Assembly: GCA_964393845.1 (NCBI GenBank)
Contig: CAYMUX010000028.1
Coordinates: 1 to 29,565, forward strand
Source of the DNA: UBA6902 sp964393845
GTDB taxonomy: Bacteria; Nitrospirota; Thermodesulfovibrionia; UBA6902
Length of the DNA: 29,565 nt
Direction of reading: 5' to 3'
A program made the translations under genes and the position numbers. This document shows positions 7,884 to 14,697 of the stretch, piece after piece. Each line of letters starts with the position of its first letter. Position 1 is the stretch's first letter. Under the pieces are notes generated by a model. The model was given only the letters and a program-made list of their open reading frames with translations. It ran no database searches and had not been told where the DNA came from.

Positions 7884-7909
7884 TGGGGCGGGATGACCCC
7901 GCCCCTACA
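7884..7909. repeat. Dispersed palindrome copy D (3' of wrbA)
   Basis: GGGGCGGG (7885-7892) pairs with CCCGCCCC (7898-7905). Read from wrbA on the minus strand the element starts TGTAGGGGC directly after the wrbA stop. It fills the 30-bp gap between two convergent genes. It lacks a T-run, so it is not an obvious intrinsic terminator. Confidence 0.85.
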
Positions 7910-8521
7910 TTACCGCGAAAGCTTTGCTGCAATGGTTGCCACATGCCTGCCCTGAAAACGGGCGGCATCCAGTTCATTGGCGCTCGGCATGCGCTCACCC
8001 TGTCCGCCGGCAATCGTGGAAGCTCCATATGGTGAACCACCGGTGATTTCATCAATGCTCATTTGTCCCTGGAATGCATATGGCAACCCCACAATGATCA
8101 TCCCCTGATGAAGCAGTGTAATGTGAAAACTGAGGATTGTGGATTCCTGCCCTCCGTGCTGGGTTGCGGAGCTTGTGAAAACGCTTCCAACCTTTCCAAC
8201 CAATGCGCCCTTCATCCATAGACCTCCTGTTGCATCAAGAAACTGCCGCATCTGGCCGCACATATTTCCGAAACGCGTCGGAGTGCCGAAAACAATGGCG
8301 TCAGCGGAACCCAGTTCATCAACGGTGCAAACAGGAATATTCTGAAATGCCTTCTGTGCTTCTATAGCGCCCATCGTCTTGAGGACTTCAACAGACAGCG
8401 TTTCCGGGACCCGGCGCATTTCAACTAGCGCACCCTGCAAGCTTTTGGCCCCCTCAGCGATTGCTTCTGCCATCCGGTGGATATGGCCGTACATCGAATA
8501 GTAGACTACCAGTACTTTCAT
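7910..8521 (-). CDS. wrbA: NAD(P)H:quinone oxidoreductase, WrbA family
   Basis: FMN-dependent flavodoxin-like enzyme making two-electron reductions of quinones, giving cytoplasmic protection from redox cycling. The 203-aa product is of standard length. The FMN-binding N-terminus is VLVVYYSMYGHIHRMAEAIAEG. The WrbA signatures are GTPTRFGNMCGQMRQFLDATG and SSATQHGGQESTILSFH, and the C-terminus has GGSPYGASTIAGGQGERMPS. An AAAGGAGG ribosome binding site lies 7-8 nt before the ATG. The gene stands alone on the minus strand, convergent with the YchF-like gene, with palindrome D directly after its stop. No regulator is visible. Confidence 0.96.
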   Translation of the reverse strand: MKVLVVYYSMYGHIHRMAEAIAEGAKSLQGALVEMRRVPETLSVEVLKTMGAIEAQKAFQNIPVCTVDELGSADAIVFGTPTRFGNMCGQMRQFLDATGGLWMKGALVGKVGSVFTSSATQHGGQESTILSFHITLLHQGMIIVGLPYAFQGQMSIDEITGGSPYGASTIAGGQGERMPSANELDAARFQGRHVATIAAKLSR

Positions 8522-8650
8522 AAAGGTCCTCCTTTAGCTAACTCCTAATTTAACTGCTTGTCTGTAATCTATATATCACAAAGCAGGGATGAATTCCAGA
8601 TTAATCTTCTGCAATCGGTAATCCCTCAGTAACGTGGGGAATTGCCTTTT

Positions 8651-8700
8651 GTCATTCCGCGCTTGTCCCGGAATCTCCAACTATGCATGAGATTCCGGCA
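8651..8700. repeat. Degenerate REP-like element with 10-bp hairpin
   Basis: Begins GTCATTCCGCGCTTGTCCCG, the style of common bacterial GTCATTCCCGCG-type intergenic repeats. It contains perfect arms CCGGAATCTC (8668-8677) and GAGATTCCGG (8689-8698) with an 11-nt loop. It lies between the HDOD gene stop and wrbA, both on the minus strand. No T-run follows the hairpin. Confidence 0.6.
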
Positions 8701-8740
8701 TCATAAGAACGCAATTTGAGGAGCACCAATGTTGATGCTG

Positions 8741-9964
8741 TTAAGCCATATATTGAAGGACAGATTCTTTTATAGAGGACAACGTTTCTTCGGTAAGGTT
8801 AAATCGTGCCCAGATTTCAGGATCTGCCTCCGGAAGGATGTAATTGCCGCTTGATCCCAGGACAAACTGCTGAACCAGGACATCTGCAACATGCACGGCA
8901 GCAATAATTTCACGGTCGGCATTGCATAAAGCAGGTTCATGATGCCACCTGATCGCATTCACAATAAATGAGGGCAGACTCCACCAGTCAGCAAGGTAAC
9001 CACCTATCTCTTCGTGCGTAGTCCCCATTATCTCATATTCAGCCTTGAGTATTGAAATTTTTTTCTCACGTGCCATAATGATAATCTTTTTAAATTGTTC
9101 ATCAAGATATCGTGCCTCAATCAGCTTTCCGATATCATGCAGCAATCCTGCAGTAAAGGCCCAGTCCTCATCCTTAGTATCCATATACGGTAATTCGCTG
9201 ATAAGCAGTTTTGCAGTTATCCCGCAGGCTATGGAATGGGTCTGGAAGGTCTTAAGATCAAACCCTTCGGCATTCACGGGCGCAACCGAACTAAAAACAG
9301 ACTCCGAGAGAATCAGTCCCTCTACTATGTCCAAACCTAAAACAAGTACCGCCCTTTTGACTGTGTCCACCTGATGCCGCTGGCCGAAGAGGGCCGAATT
9401 GGCCCAGCGGAGGAGTTCGGCGGAGATAGACGTATCCTCTTCGATCAGGTCGGCTATCTGATCGATGGACACATTATCGATATCAGCTAAACATTTCTTC
9501 ACTTTCAGGTACGTATGCGGCATTGACGGGAGGGAGGACAGGGAATTGATAATCTTCTGTAATCTCTCATTTTTCTTTTGCAGTTCTTCAGCCTGTTTAA
9601 GCGCCCCCCGAATAACCTCTTTCAGTTCCTCATCTTTCCACGGCTTGGGAAGAAGCTGCTGTGCGGACCCTTCTGCAAGCGCCTGCACTACCGCCTTGTG
9701 GTCAGCATACCCGCTCAAAAAGATCCGGACAACTTGAGGATAGAGCTGTTTTACCCGCTTAAGGAATTCAATACCGTCCATGCCTGGCATCCTGACGTCA
9801 GAAACAACAAGATCTATCTTCTCCTTCTCAAGGATCTCGAGTCCCTTGCCGCCGCTGTCCGCAAAGAACATATCCCAGGGCTTATCGTATAAAAGGCGTT
9901 TCAAGGAATTGAGAACATTTTGTTCATCGTCAACGAAAAGGATCGCCTGCTGTTCTTTGGTCAA
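8741..9964 (-). CDS. Response regulator with REC and HDOD domains
   Basis: Two-domain signalling protein, 407 aa from the preferred start. The REC domain (about 1-120) has acidic pair DDE, phospho-acceptor Asp in VSDVRMPGMDG (about D56) and the conserved Lys in LLPKPW (about K107). A short coiled linker follows (LKQAEELQKKNERLQKII), then the HDOD domain with LLHDIGKL and IRWHHEP. HDOD domains act as regulatory output modules and usually lack phosphodiesterase activity. An ATG at 10006 would add 14 residues, but the TTG at 9964 is preceded by a perfect AGGAGG at 6-nt spacing and no ribosome binding site precedes the ATG. No histidine kinase is adjacent, so the partner is unknown. The stop lies 43 bp from a strong hairpin (8698-8668). 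Confidence 0.9.
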   Translation of the reverse strand: MTKEQQAILFVDDEQNVLNSLKRLLYDKPWDMFFADSGGKGLEILEKEKIDLVVSDVRMPGMDGIEFLKRVKQLYPQVVRIFLSGYADHKAVVQALAEGSAQQLLPKPWKDEELKEVIRGALKQAEELQKKNERLQKIINSLSSLPSMPHTYLKVKKCLADIDNVSIDQIADLIEEDTSISAELLRWANSALFGQRHQVDTVKRAVLVLGLDIVEGLILSESVFSSVAPVNAEGFDLKTFQTHSIACGITAKLLISELPYMDTKDEDWAFTAGLLHDIGKLIEARYLDEQFKKIIIMAREKKISILKAEYEIMGTTHEEIGGYLADWWSLPSFIVNAIRWHHEPALCNADREIIAAVHVADVLVQQFVLGSSGNYILPEADPEIWARFNLTEETLSSIKESVLQYMA

Positions 9965-10100
9965 AATTGACCTCCTGGAATTATTTCCAAAAGCTGATTT
10001 AATCATTTTTATAATAACATGCGGATATTTCTATCACAACGTGAAAGTCATGTCGTTTTTGGGGAAAAAAGCCGCTTCACGGTATCATCAGGAAAGAGAA

Positions 10101-10132
10101 AAATAAAACCCCCTCCTTTAACAGGAAGGGGT
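10101..10132 (-). terminator. Intrinsic terminator of the carbonic anhydrase gene
   Basis: On the minus strand ACCCCTTCC pairs with GGAGGGGGT (one T-G wobble) around a 7-nt loop, followed by TTTTATTT. It sits about 30 bp past the carbonic anhydrase stop and upstream of the HDOD gene, separating the two. Confidence 0.8.
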
Positions 10133-10161
10133 CAGAGATACATCGTAACTGTTTATCTAAA

Positions 10162-10881
10162 TTAATGCCCTTTCTTTTCCTGCCCTTCATGATGTGCTTT
10201 CTCGGCAGGCAACTCTATTGCCTCGACCTTTCCTGTCTGCAGGCTGTATTCGCCTCCTACGATCTTTACCTTGTTCTCATGTACAAGATGCTGGATGATG
10301 ATGCTTTTTTCCATTATCTCTTTGCTTGTGTTTTTTACGTTTTCCTTGATTGCGTTTTCAAATATCTCATCCTTGGAGCCGCCCTTTTTATTCGCGGCTA
10401 CGGCCGCAGGCATGACCTTCTCAAGTATTGCGCCAATATTGCCTTCGGGTTTGCCTTTTGCTTCAATCGTGTCAAGCGTTGCCTTAACTGCTCCGCATTT
10501 TTCATGGCCGAGTACGTATACAAGCGGCGAGTGGAGGTGTTCGGCTGCATATTCAATGCTTCCAAGCGCGATCTTGTCAACAACGTTGCCGGCAGTCCTT
10601 ACAACAAAAACATCTCCAATGCTCTGGTCAAATAAAAGTTCAGGGGATACACGTGAATCAGAACAAGTTACCACAATCGCAGACGGCTTCTGTCCCTTTG
10701 CCAACTCTTTTCTCTTTGCATCACTCAGGTCCCTTTGCAAGAATGCTCCGCTTACATACCTCTTGTTGCCGTCCATCAGTTTTGTAAGAGACTGGTCGGC
10801 GTCCTCAGCTACCGCCAATGAGGCAATAGCAAATATTGCAACAATAAAAAACACTCCCAGGGATTTAAGTCTTTTCTGCAT
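10162..10881 (-). CDS. Exported beta-class carbonic anhydrase
   Basis: Zinc enzyme interconverting CO2 and bicarbonate. The 239-aa product carries the beta-class zinc ligands Cys73 in VTCSDSRVSP, His126 and Cys129 in LGHEKCGAVKA, with the Asp75-Arg77 dyad of CSDSR. FDQSIGDVFVVRTAGNVV is also typical. Residues 1-25 (MQKRLKSLGVFFIVAIFAIA...AVA) form a signal peptide with likely cleavage after AVA, so the enzyme should act in the periplasm rather than the cytoplasm. The His/Lys-rich tail ends HHEGQEKKGH. The start is fixed by AAAGGAGG about 9 nt before the ATG. It is monocistronic, with its own promoter (TTGACA-18-TATATT) and a terminator. A plausible role is bicarbonate or CO2 handling at the cell surface; this is inferred from location only. 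Confidence 0.95.
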   Translation of the reverse strand: MQKRLKSLGVFFIVAIFAIASLAVAEDADQSLTKLMDGNKRYVSGAFLQRDLSDAKRKELAKGQKPSAIVVTCSDSRVSPELLFDQSIGDVFVVRTAGNVVDKIALGSIEYAAEHLHSPLVYVLGHEKCGAVKATLDTIEAKGKPEGNIGAILEKVMPAAVAANKKGGSKDEIFENAIKENVKNTSKEIMEKSIIIQHLVHENKVKIVGGEYSLQTGKVEAIELPAEKAHHEGQEKKGH

Positions 10882-10939
10882 AAATAAGTTTCCTCCTTTA
10901 GTTGAATTTTAAATTATTTTCAGACAGGATAACGGAGGT

Positions 10940-10969
10940 AATATATTTCTAAGCAAATGAGTTTGTCAA
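10940..10969 (-). promoter_or_regulatory. Sigma-70 promoter of the carbonic anhydrase gene
   Basis: On the minus strand a perfect TTGACA (10969-10964), an 18-bp spacer and TATATT (10945-10940). The predicted start near 10933 gives a leader of about 50 nt that includes the strong ribosome binding site. Confidence 0.7.
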
Positions 10970-11264
10970 ATCGTTTTTTGTAATAATTGTATTTATCTTA
11001 AAAATAATTCTTTTCTCATATCTCTCCAATCTGCCTTATTCATTACAGCAGGCAAGGAAATTTTTTGGCTTTAAATTGATATGATGTAGGGAATATAACT
11101 CATATGGAATTGGCACAACAATCTTTTATTAAAGAAATTAATTTTTTCTAATGAGTTGCCGATATATAGTCAGGATTCTCAGAAATTTATTGTAATATGC
11201 AGATGAAAATTAAATGAATAATATTTTAATTCAATAGACTGACTGTCTCAAACTGGAGGTGCTG
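10970..11264. other. AT-rich intergenic stretch, part of a 383-bp gap
   Basis: No gene is seen between the carbonic anhydrase start and 11265. The DNA is strongly AT-rich with poly-T and poly-A tracts. A TTGGCAC at 11110-11116 resembles a sigma-54 -24 box but lacks the -12 GC. No riboswitch or small-RNA signature was recognised. The promoter of the following plus-strand gene must lie here but is not clear. Confidence 0.5.
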
Positions 11265-11714
11265 ATGAAACCAAACAAAATTGTATTACGTTTTATCAAT
11301 GGGAATATATGGAAGGGGCAAACAAGTGACTTTCACCCGAATATAAAGAGGTTTCATATTCAACAATTGAATGGGGAAATAGTAGAAGTTGATGTTAACC
11401 AGTTAAAAGCAATATTCTTTATCAAGGACTTTGATGGGAATAAAAACCACTTAAAACATTACAATGACTTGATTTCAGGAGCAGGCCGCATGATCCAGGT
11501 CACATTTTTTGATGGAGAATGTATCAGCGGCTACACACAGGGATATTCTCCGGATCGTCAAGGTTTCTTTGTTATACCGGCTGATTTAAAAGGTAACAAT
11601 GAGCGTATCTTTGTAATAATATCATCCACTGCTAAAGTGGTCTACTGCAACAATTTATCCGGAGACAAGCAGCTTATTGATCAAGTGAAACCGCTAGGCA
11701 TAGCAGGAGACTAA
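11265..11714 (+). CDS. Two-repeat beta-barrel-like protein (possibly DUF6982-like), function unknown
   Basis: A 149-aa soluble, mostly beta-strand protein. It consists of two tandem copies of one motif. Copy 1 (~residues 4-56) begins KIVLRFINGNIWKGQTSDFH and copy 2 (~75-130) begins MIQVTFFDGECISGYTQGYS. Both show hydrophobic strand, (N/D)G turn, G-T, aromatic, Pro, then a second strand pair. This resembles the short RFxDG...KGyt..F modules of DUF6982-like proteins, sometimes placed near PilZ or Sm-like folds; that family call is tentative. The ATG at 11265 is preferred over GTG at 11259 because TGGAGG lies 5 nt before the ATG and overlaps the GTG. The region is AT-rich compared with the neighbouring housekeeping genes. 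No linked partner is seen. Confidence 0.7.
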   Translation: MKPNKIVLRFINGNIWKGQTSDFHPNIKRFHIQQLNGEIVEVDVNQLKAIFFIKDFDGNKNHLKHYNDLISGAGRMIQVTFFDGECISGYTQGYSPDRQGFFVIPADLKGNNERIFVIISSTAKVVYCNNLSGDKQLIDQVKPLGIAGD

Positions 11715-11751
11715 CAACTGCAGCAGGTATAGCAAGTTCACAAACCTTATT

Positions 11752-12390
11752 TTATTCCTGCTTGTTTTTTTCAATTAATTTCAGTAATTTATTAAGTTTT
11801 CCTTCTAGATCGTCAGGACCTTCTTTCTCTAATATAATATCCCGATGTCTGGAAGTATGAATAAGTTCAGCAACTTGGTTGTAAGCAGTCATTCCAGCCA
11901 CCTTAATCGTTCCTGTAAATGGAAACGCAACATATAGTATTGCCAGGTAGCACACTGGTTTTACCAGTGAATGCCAATGTACCGAGAAAAGAGATTCTAT
12001 CCCGTCGTGGAACAGATTATAGATAAGTTTAATTATAAAGAAGACAAAAAATACCACAAAAATTGAGCCTATTGCTCCAAAAAATAGAATTACCAGGGCA
12101 TCTCTGGAATCAGTTAATATAAGTCCAAGGTCCGTCTTGGGTTTTACATCAATAATCATCAGCTGATAGAACCAATACCCGCATCCGATTAACCATATCA
12201 TATAGAGAACTAATGCAATATATCTTTTATATTCAATGAACAATTGGAATGGCTTTGAATCCGTGATCCTTGTAGAAAGCAGAGTAAGTTCAGAACAAAA
12301 TTCAGCATAGCTATCCGCAATTCTTAAGAAAAATTGCGTTAATTTATCACTTTTAGGGAAATACTTCATCCATTCATTAATTCTCATCAT
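11752..12390 (-). CDS. Membrane protein of unknown function
   Basis: I do not recognise the family. The 212-aa product has a soluble N-terminus of about 55 residues (FFLRIADSYAEFCSELTLLS) and then three likely transmembrane segments: ALVLYMIWLIGCGYWFYQLM, ALVILFFGAIGSIFVVFFVF and VCYLAILYVAFPFTG. The C-terminal tail is charged and probably helical (DDLEGKLNKLLKLIEKNKQE). Two ATGs are adjacent at the start; AAGGG lies about 5 nt upstream. The gene is AT-rich and convergent with the two-repeat protein, ending 37 bp from it. Both look like accessory genes. With no neighbour in an operon, no role can be proposed. Confidence 0.65.
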   Translation of the reverse strand: MMRINEWMKYFPKSDKLTQFFLRIADSYAEFCSELTLLSTRITDSKPFQLFIEYKRYIALVLYMIWLIGCGYWFYQLMIIDVKPKTDLGLILTDSRDALVILFFGAIGSIFVVFFVFFIIKLIYNLFHDGIESLFSVHWHSLVKPVCYLAILYVAFPFTGTIKVAGMTAYNQVAELIHTSRHRDIILEKEGPDDLEGKLNKLLKLIEKNKQE

Positions 12391-12518
12391 ATACCCTTAT
12401 TAAATCGGCCGCAATTATAGGAACTTTAATTAATAATTCGAATATTGAGGTAAATTTGGGGAAAGGGGTTTAATATGATTTTTGTGTCAGGAATTTCAAA
12501 TGCGATGCAGACAGCTGC

Positions 12519-12788
12519 TTAATATGACATTATAAAATTCATATAGTCCCCAGTCTGTGCAAGTGAATCAATGCCAATATCGGCATCTGTATTTAGCAGG
12601 TATTCTTTTGAATACGGCCCGGTAGCCACCTGCGATGCAATATGCGCTAGGAATACCCTTAAAGGCATCCTTAATATGCCAAAAAGGGCATGAAATGCCA
12701 GATTCATGGACCGTGTTCCAGCACCGCCTGTGCTTATCAGTGTACCATCGATATCAAAGAGGATCAGTTTTTTACCGTTATCACACAT
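12519..12788 (-). pseudogene. HAD-superfamily phosphatase remnant with central deletion
   Basis: The 89-codon reading frame keeps the two ends of a HAD phosphatase but not the middle. The N-terminus KLILFDIDGTLISTGGAGTR carries motif I (nucleophile DxD) and AFHALFGI. After FGI, shifting the frame near 12673 reads KDAFKGIPSA, the normal continuation in this family. Then the sequence jumps to VATGPYSKEYLLNTDADIGI, which matches the family's extreme C-terminus, including the usual ...DSLAQT.. end. About 120-140 residues holding motifs II-IV are absent, and the frameshift is compensated at the junction so the frame stays open. A functional enzyme is very unlikely. The intact ancestor would be a phosphoglycolate-phosphatase-like HAD hydrolase of about 220 aa. 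It lies upstream of rplU on the opposite strand. Confidence 0.8.
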
Positions 12789-12853
12789 TGCAATATTATA
12801 AACAATTCCTGCTTGAATTATTATTAAATAGCTCTCTTATTCCCCTGCTGAAA

Positions 12854-12882
12854 TTGACTTTATTCCCGGCTTTATGTTAAAA
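12854..12882 (+). promoter_or_regulatory. Possible promoter of the rplU-rpmA operon
   Basis: TTGACT, 17-bp spacer, TTAAAA. The -35 is good and the -10 weak. It lies about 30 bp upstream of the rplU start, where the ribosomal operon promoter is expected. Confidence 0.35.
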
Positions 12883-12913
12883 AATATGTCTATCAAATAA
12901 TTGGAGGCTTTTC

Positions 12914-13222
12914 ATGTACGCAATAATTGAGACAGGCGGTAAACAATACAGGGTCTCTGAAGGAGACACTTTAAAGATTGAAAAGATTGATGACAAAGAA
13001 TCAGTTACATTCGATAATGTTGTAATGGTCTCAGATGGTAACAATATCTCCTACGGCAATCCTTATCTCACATCAGTAAAGGTATCTGCCGATATTATAG
13101 GAACAAGCAAGGCCAAGAAAGTCCTTGTCTTTAAACAAAAGCTGAGAAAAAATCACAGGAAACTGAGAGGGCACAGACAACAGTATACCTCAGTTAAGAT
13201 CAGCAAAATTCAAGTCAATTAA
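12914..13222 (+). CDS. rplU: Large ribosomal subunit protein bL21
   Basis: 102-aa ribosomal protein of the 50S subunit that contacts 23S rRNA. The sequence MYAIIETGGKQYRVSEGDTL is the universal L21 start. The basic C-terminal segment KKVLVFKQKLRKNHRKLRGHRQ is the RNA-binding tail with the PROSITE-like KkxxKrRkxxGHRQ pattern. TTGGAGG sits 7 nt before the ATG. It is followed after 19 bp by rpmA in the near-universal rplU-rpmA order. Confidence 0.99.
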   Translation: MYAIIETGGKQYRVSEGDTLKIEKIDDKESVTFDNVVMVSDGNNISYGNPYLTSVKVSADIIGTSKAKKVLVFKQKLRKNHRKLRGHRQQYTSVKISKIQVN

Positions 13223-13241
13223 TATTATTGGAGGATAAAAA

Positions 13242-13502
13242 ATGGCTCATAAAAAAGGTGTTGGCAGTACAAGAAATGGACGCGATAGTGAGTCACAACG
13301 CCTCGGAGTAAAAATGTACGGGGGCCAGGTTGTAAAAGCCGGCAATATCCTTGTCAGACAAAGAGGAACAAAGTTTCATCCGGGGTTTAATGTCGGCAAG
13401 GGAAGTGATGATACACTATTCGCCAAGATCAGCGGGATCGTAAAATTCGAGCGAAAAGGCAAAACAAAACAGCAGATAAGTGTTTATCCTGCAGAAGCCT
13501 GA
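13242..13502 (+). CDS. rpmA: Large ribosomal subunit protein bL27
   Basis: 86-aa ribosomal protein near the peptidyl-transferase centre. It begins MAHKKGVGSTRNGRDSESQR and contains GGQVVKAGNILVRQRGTKFH, both diagnostic. There is no Firmicutes-type N-terminal extension before AHKKG. TTGGAGG lies 8 nt upstream of the ATG. A terminator hairpin follows 29 bp after the stop, so rplU-rpmA may be transcribed more strongly than the obgE-proB genes downstream. Confidence 0.99.
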   Translation: MAHKKGVGSTRNGRDSESQRLGVKMYGGQVVKAGNILVRQRGTKFHPGFNVGKGSDDTLFAKISGIVKFERKGKTKQQISVYPAEA

Positions 13503-13530
13503 AACAGACAATTACTATATTCAAGAACAA

Positions 13531-13554
13531 AGGGCGGGTTTCCCCGCCTTTTTT
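13531..13554 (+). terminator. Intrinsic terminator after rpmA
   Basis: GGCGGG (13533-13538) pairs with CCCGCC (13543-13548) around TTTC, followed by six T. The stem sequence resembles the palindrome family (GGGCGGGTTT) but lacks the TGTAG end. It separates the ribosomal pair from obgE and may be partly read through. Confidence 0.85.
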
Positions 13555-13619
13555 GTTGTCTTCACGTCAAATGTCTTAGCCCATAACTAAAAATAAAGTA
13601 ATCAGGTATCATTATAAGC

Positions 13620-14630
13620 ATGCAATTTATTGATCAGGCAAAAGTATATATCAAAGCAGGAGACGGCGGCAGAGGATGCGTAAGCTTTCGAAGGGAGAAA
13701 TTTGTCCCCAAAGGAGGCCCTAACGGCGGTAATGGAGGAAGGGGCGGTCATATTATTTTTAAAGCCACAGGGAATATTACCACCCTTCTGGATATCAAGT
13801 ACCAGCAGCAATACAGGGCTGAAAAGGGTCAGCATGGGATGGGCAGGGATATGCACGGCAAAGACGGAAAGGACCTTATCATCCCGGTGCCCCTCGGCAC
13901 CTTTATCAAGGATTTTGAAACTAATGAGGTCCTTTGTGATCTTGCTGAAGAAAATCAGGAGTTCCTGGCCGTGAAAGGCGGCAGAGGGGGGCTCGGGAAT
14001 GCACATTTTAAAAGCGCTGTGAGACAGGCGCCGAGGTTTGCACAGCCCGGGGAACCCGGAGAAGAATTGACCTTGTCTCTGGAATTAAAACTCCTTGCTG
14101 ATGTCGGATTGATAGGGCTTCCGAATTCCGGCAAATCCACATTGATCAGCGCTTTATCTTCAGCGAGACCCAAGATCGCCGATTATCCTTTTACAACCCT
14201 TGTGCCCAATCTGGGGGTTGTAAAGTACGGGGAATTTAGAAGCTTTGTCATCGCGGATATCCCTGGCTTAATAGAAGGGGCACACACGGGTACGGGGCTG
14301 GGGTTTCAGTTTCTCCGTCATGTTGAGAGGACGTCGGTCCTACTGCATCTCGTGGATATATCAGAGATGGCAGAGGGCGACCCAGCGGACAATCTTGAAA
14401 AGATCAATAAGGAGCTTGAACTCTTCAGTCCTGATCTGATGAAAAAACCCAAGGCAGTTGCCGGAACAAAGCTTGATATAAAAGGAGACGGGAAAAGGCT
14501 TGACACACTTGCTCAATATTGTAATGATAAACAGTATGAATTTTTCCCCATTTGTTCAGTAACTGGAGAAGGACTAAAAGATTTATTACAATTTTTAGCC
14601 GGGATATTAGAGAAACATAAAAGCAGGTGA
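13620..14630 (+). CDS. obgE: Obg-family GTPase (CgtA)
   Basis: Essential GTPase involved in 50S ribosome assembly and stress control. The 336-aa product has the glycine-rich Obg fold (residues ~1-158; FIDQAKVYIKAGDGGRGCVS, PNGGNGGRGG). The G domain follows with G1 GLPNSGKST (~165), switch II DIPGLIEGAHTGTGLG and G5-like SVTGEG. The G4 site reads GTKLD instead of canonical NKxD, so the guanine-contacting Asn is replaced by Thr or Gly while Lys and Asp remain. The C-terminal OCT domain found in some Obg proteins is absent. The ATG at 13620 has only a weak ribosome binding site. Its position after rplU-rpmA is the standard synteny. Confidence 0.97.
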   Translation: MQFIDQAKVYIKAGDGGRGCVSFRREKFVPKGGPNGGNGGRGGHIIFKATGNITTLLDIKYQQQYRAEKGQHGMGRDMHGKDGKDLIIPVPLGTFIKDFETNEVLCDLAEENQEFLAVKGGRGGLGNAHFKSAVRQAPRFAQPGEPGEELTLSLELKLLADVGLIGLPNSGKSTLISALSSARPKIADYPFTTLVPNLGVVKYGEFRSFVIADIPGLIEGAHTGTGLGFQFLRHVERTSVLLHLVDISEMAEGDPADNLEKINKELELFSPDLMKKPKAVAGTKLDIKGDGKRLDTLAQYCNDKQYEFFPICSVTGEGLKDLLQFLAGILEKHKSR

Positions 14631-14697
14631 CAAGGATGATGGGAAAATTAACGGCTGCCCCGGCTGAAAGCTGATCCCTGATAACTAAAAACTTATT

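Noticed and set aside
10165..10912. Long plus-strand frames (156 and 213 codons) opposite the carbonic anhydrase gene
   Set aside because: They are antisense shadows of a gene with intact active-site motifs, promoter and terminator.
11110..11127. Second sigma-54 promoter upstream of the two-repeat protein (TTGGCACAAC...)
   Set aside because: The -24 part is perfect but the -12 GC is missing (TCTTTT), so it fails the spacing and sequence requirement.
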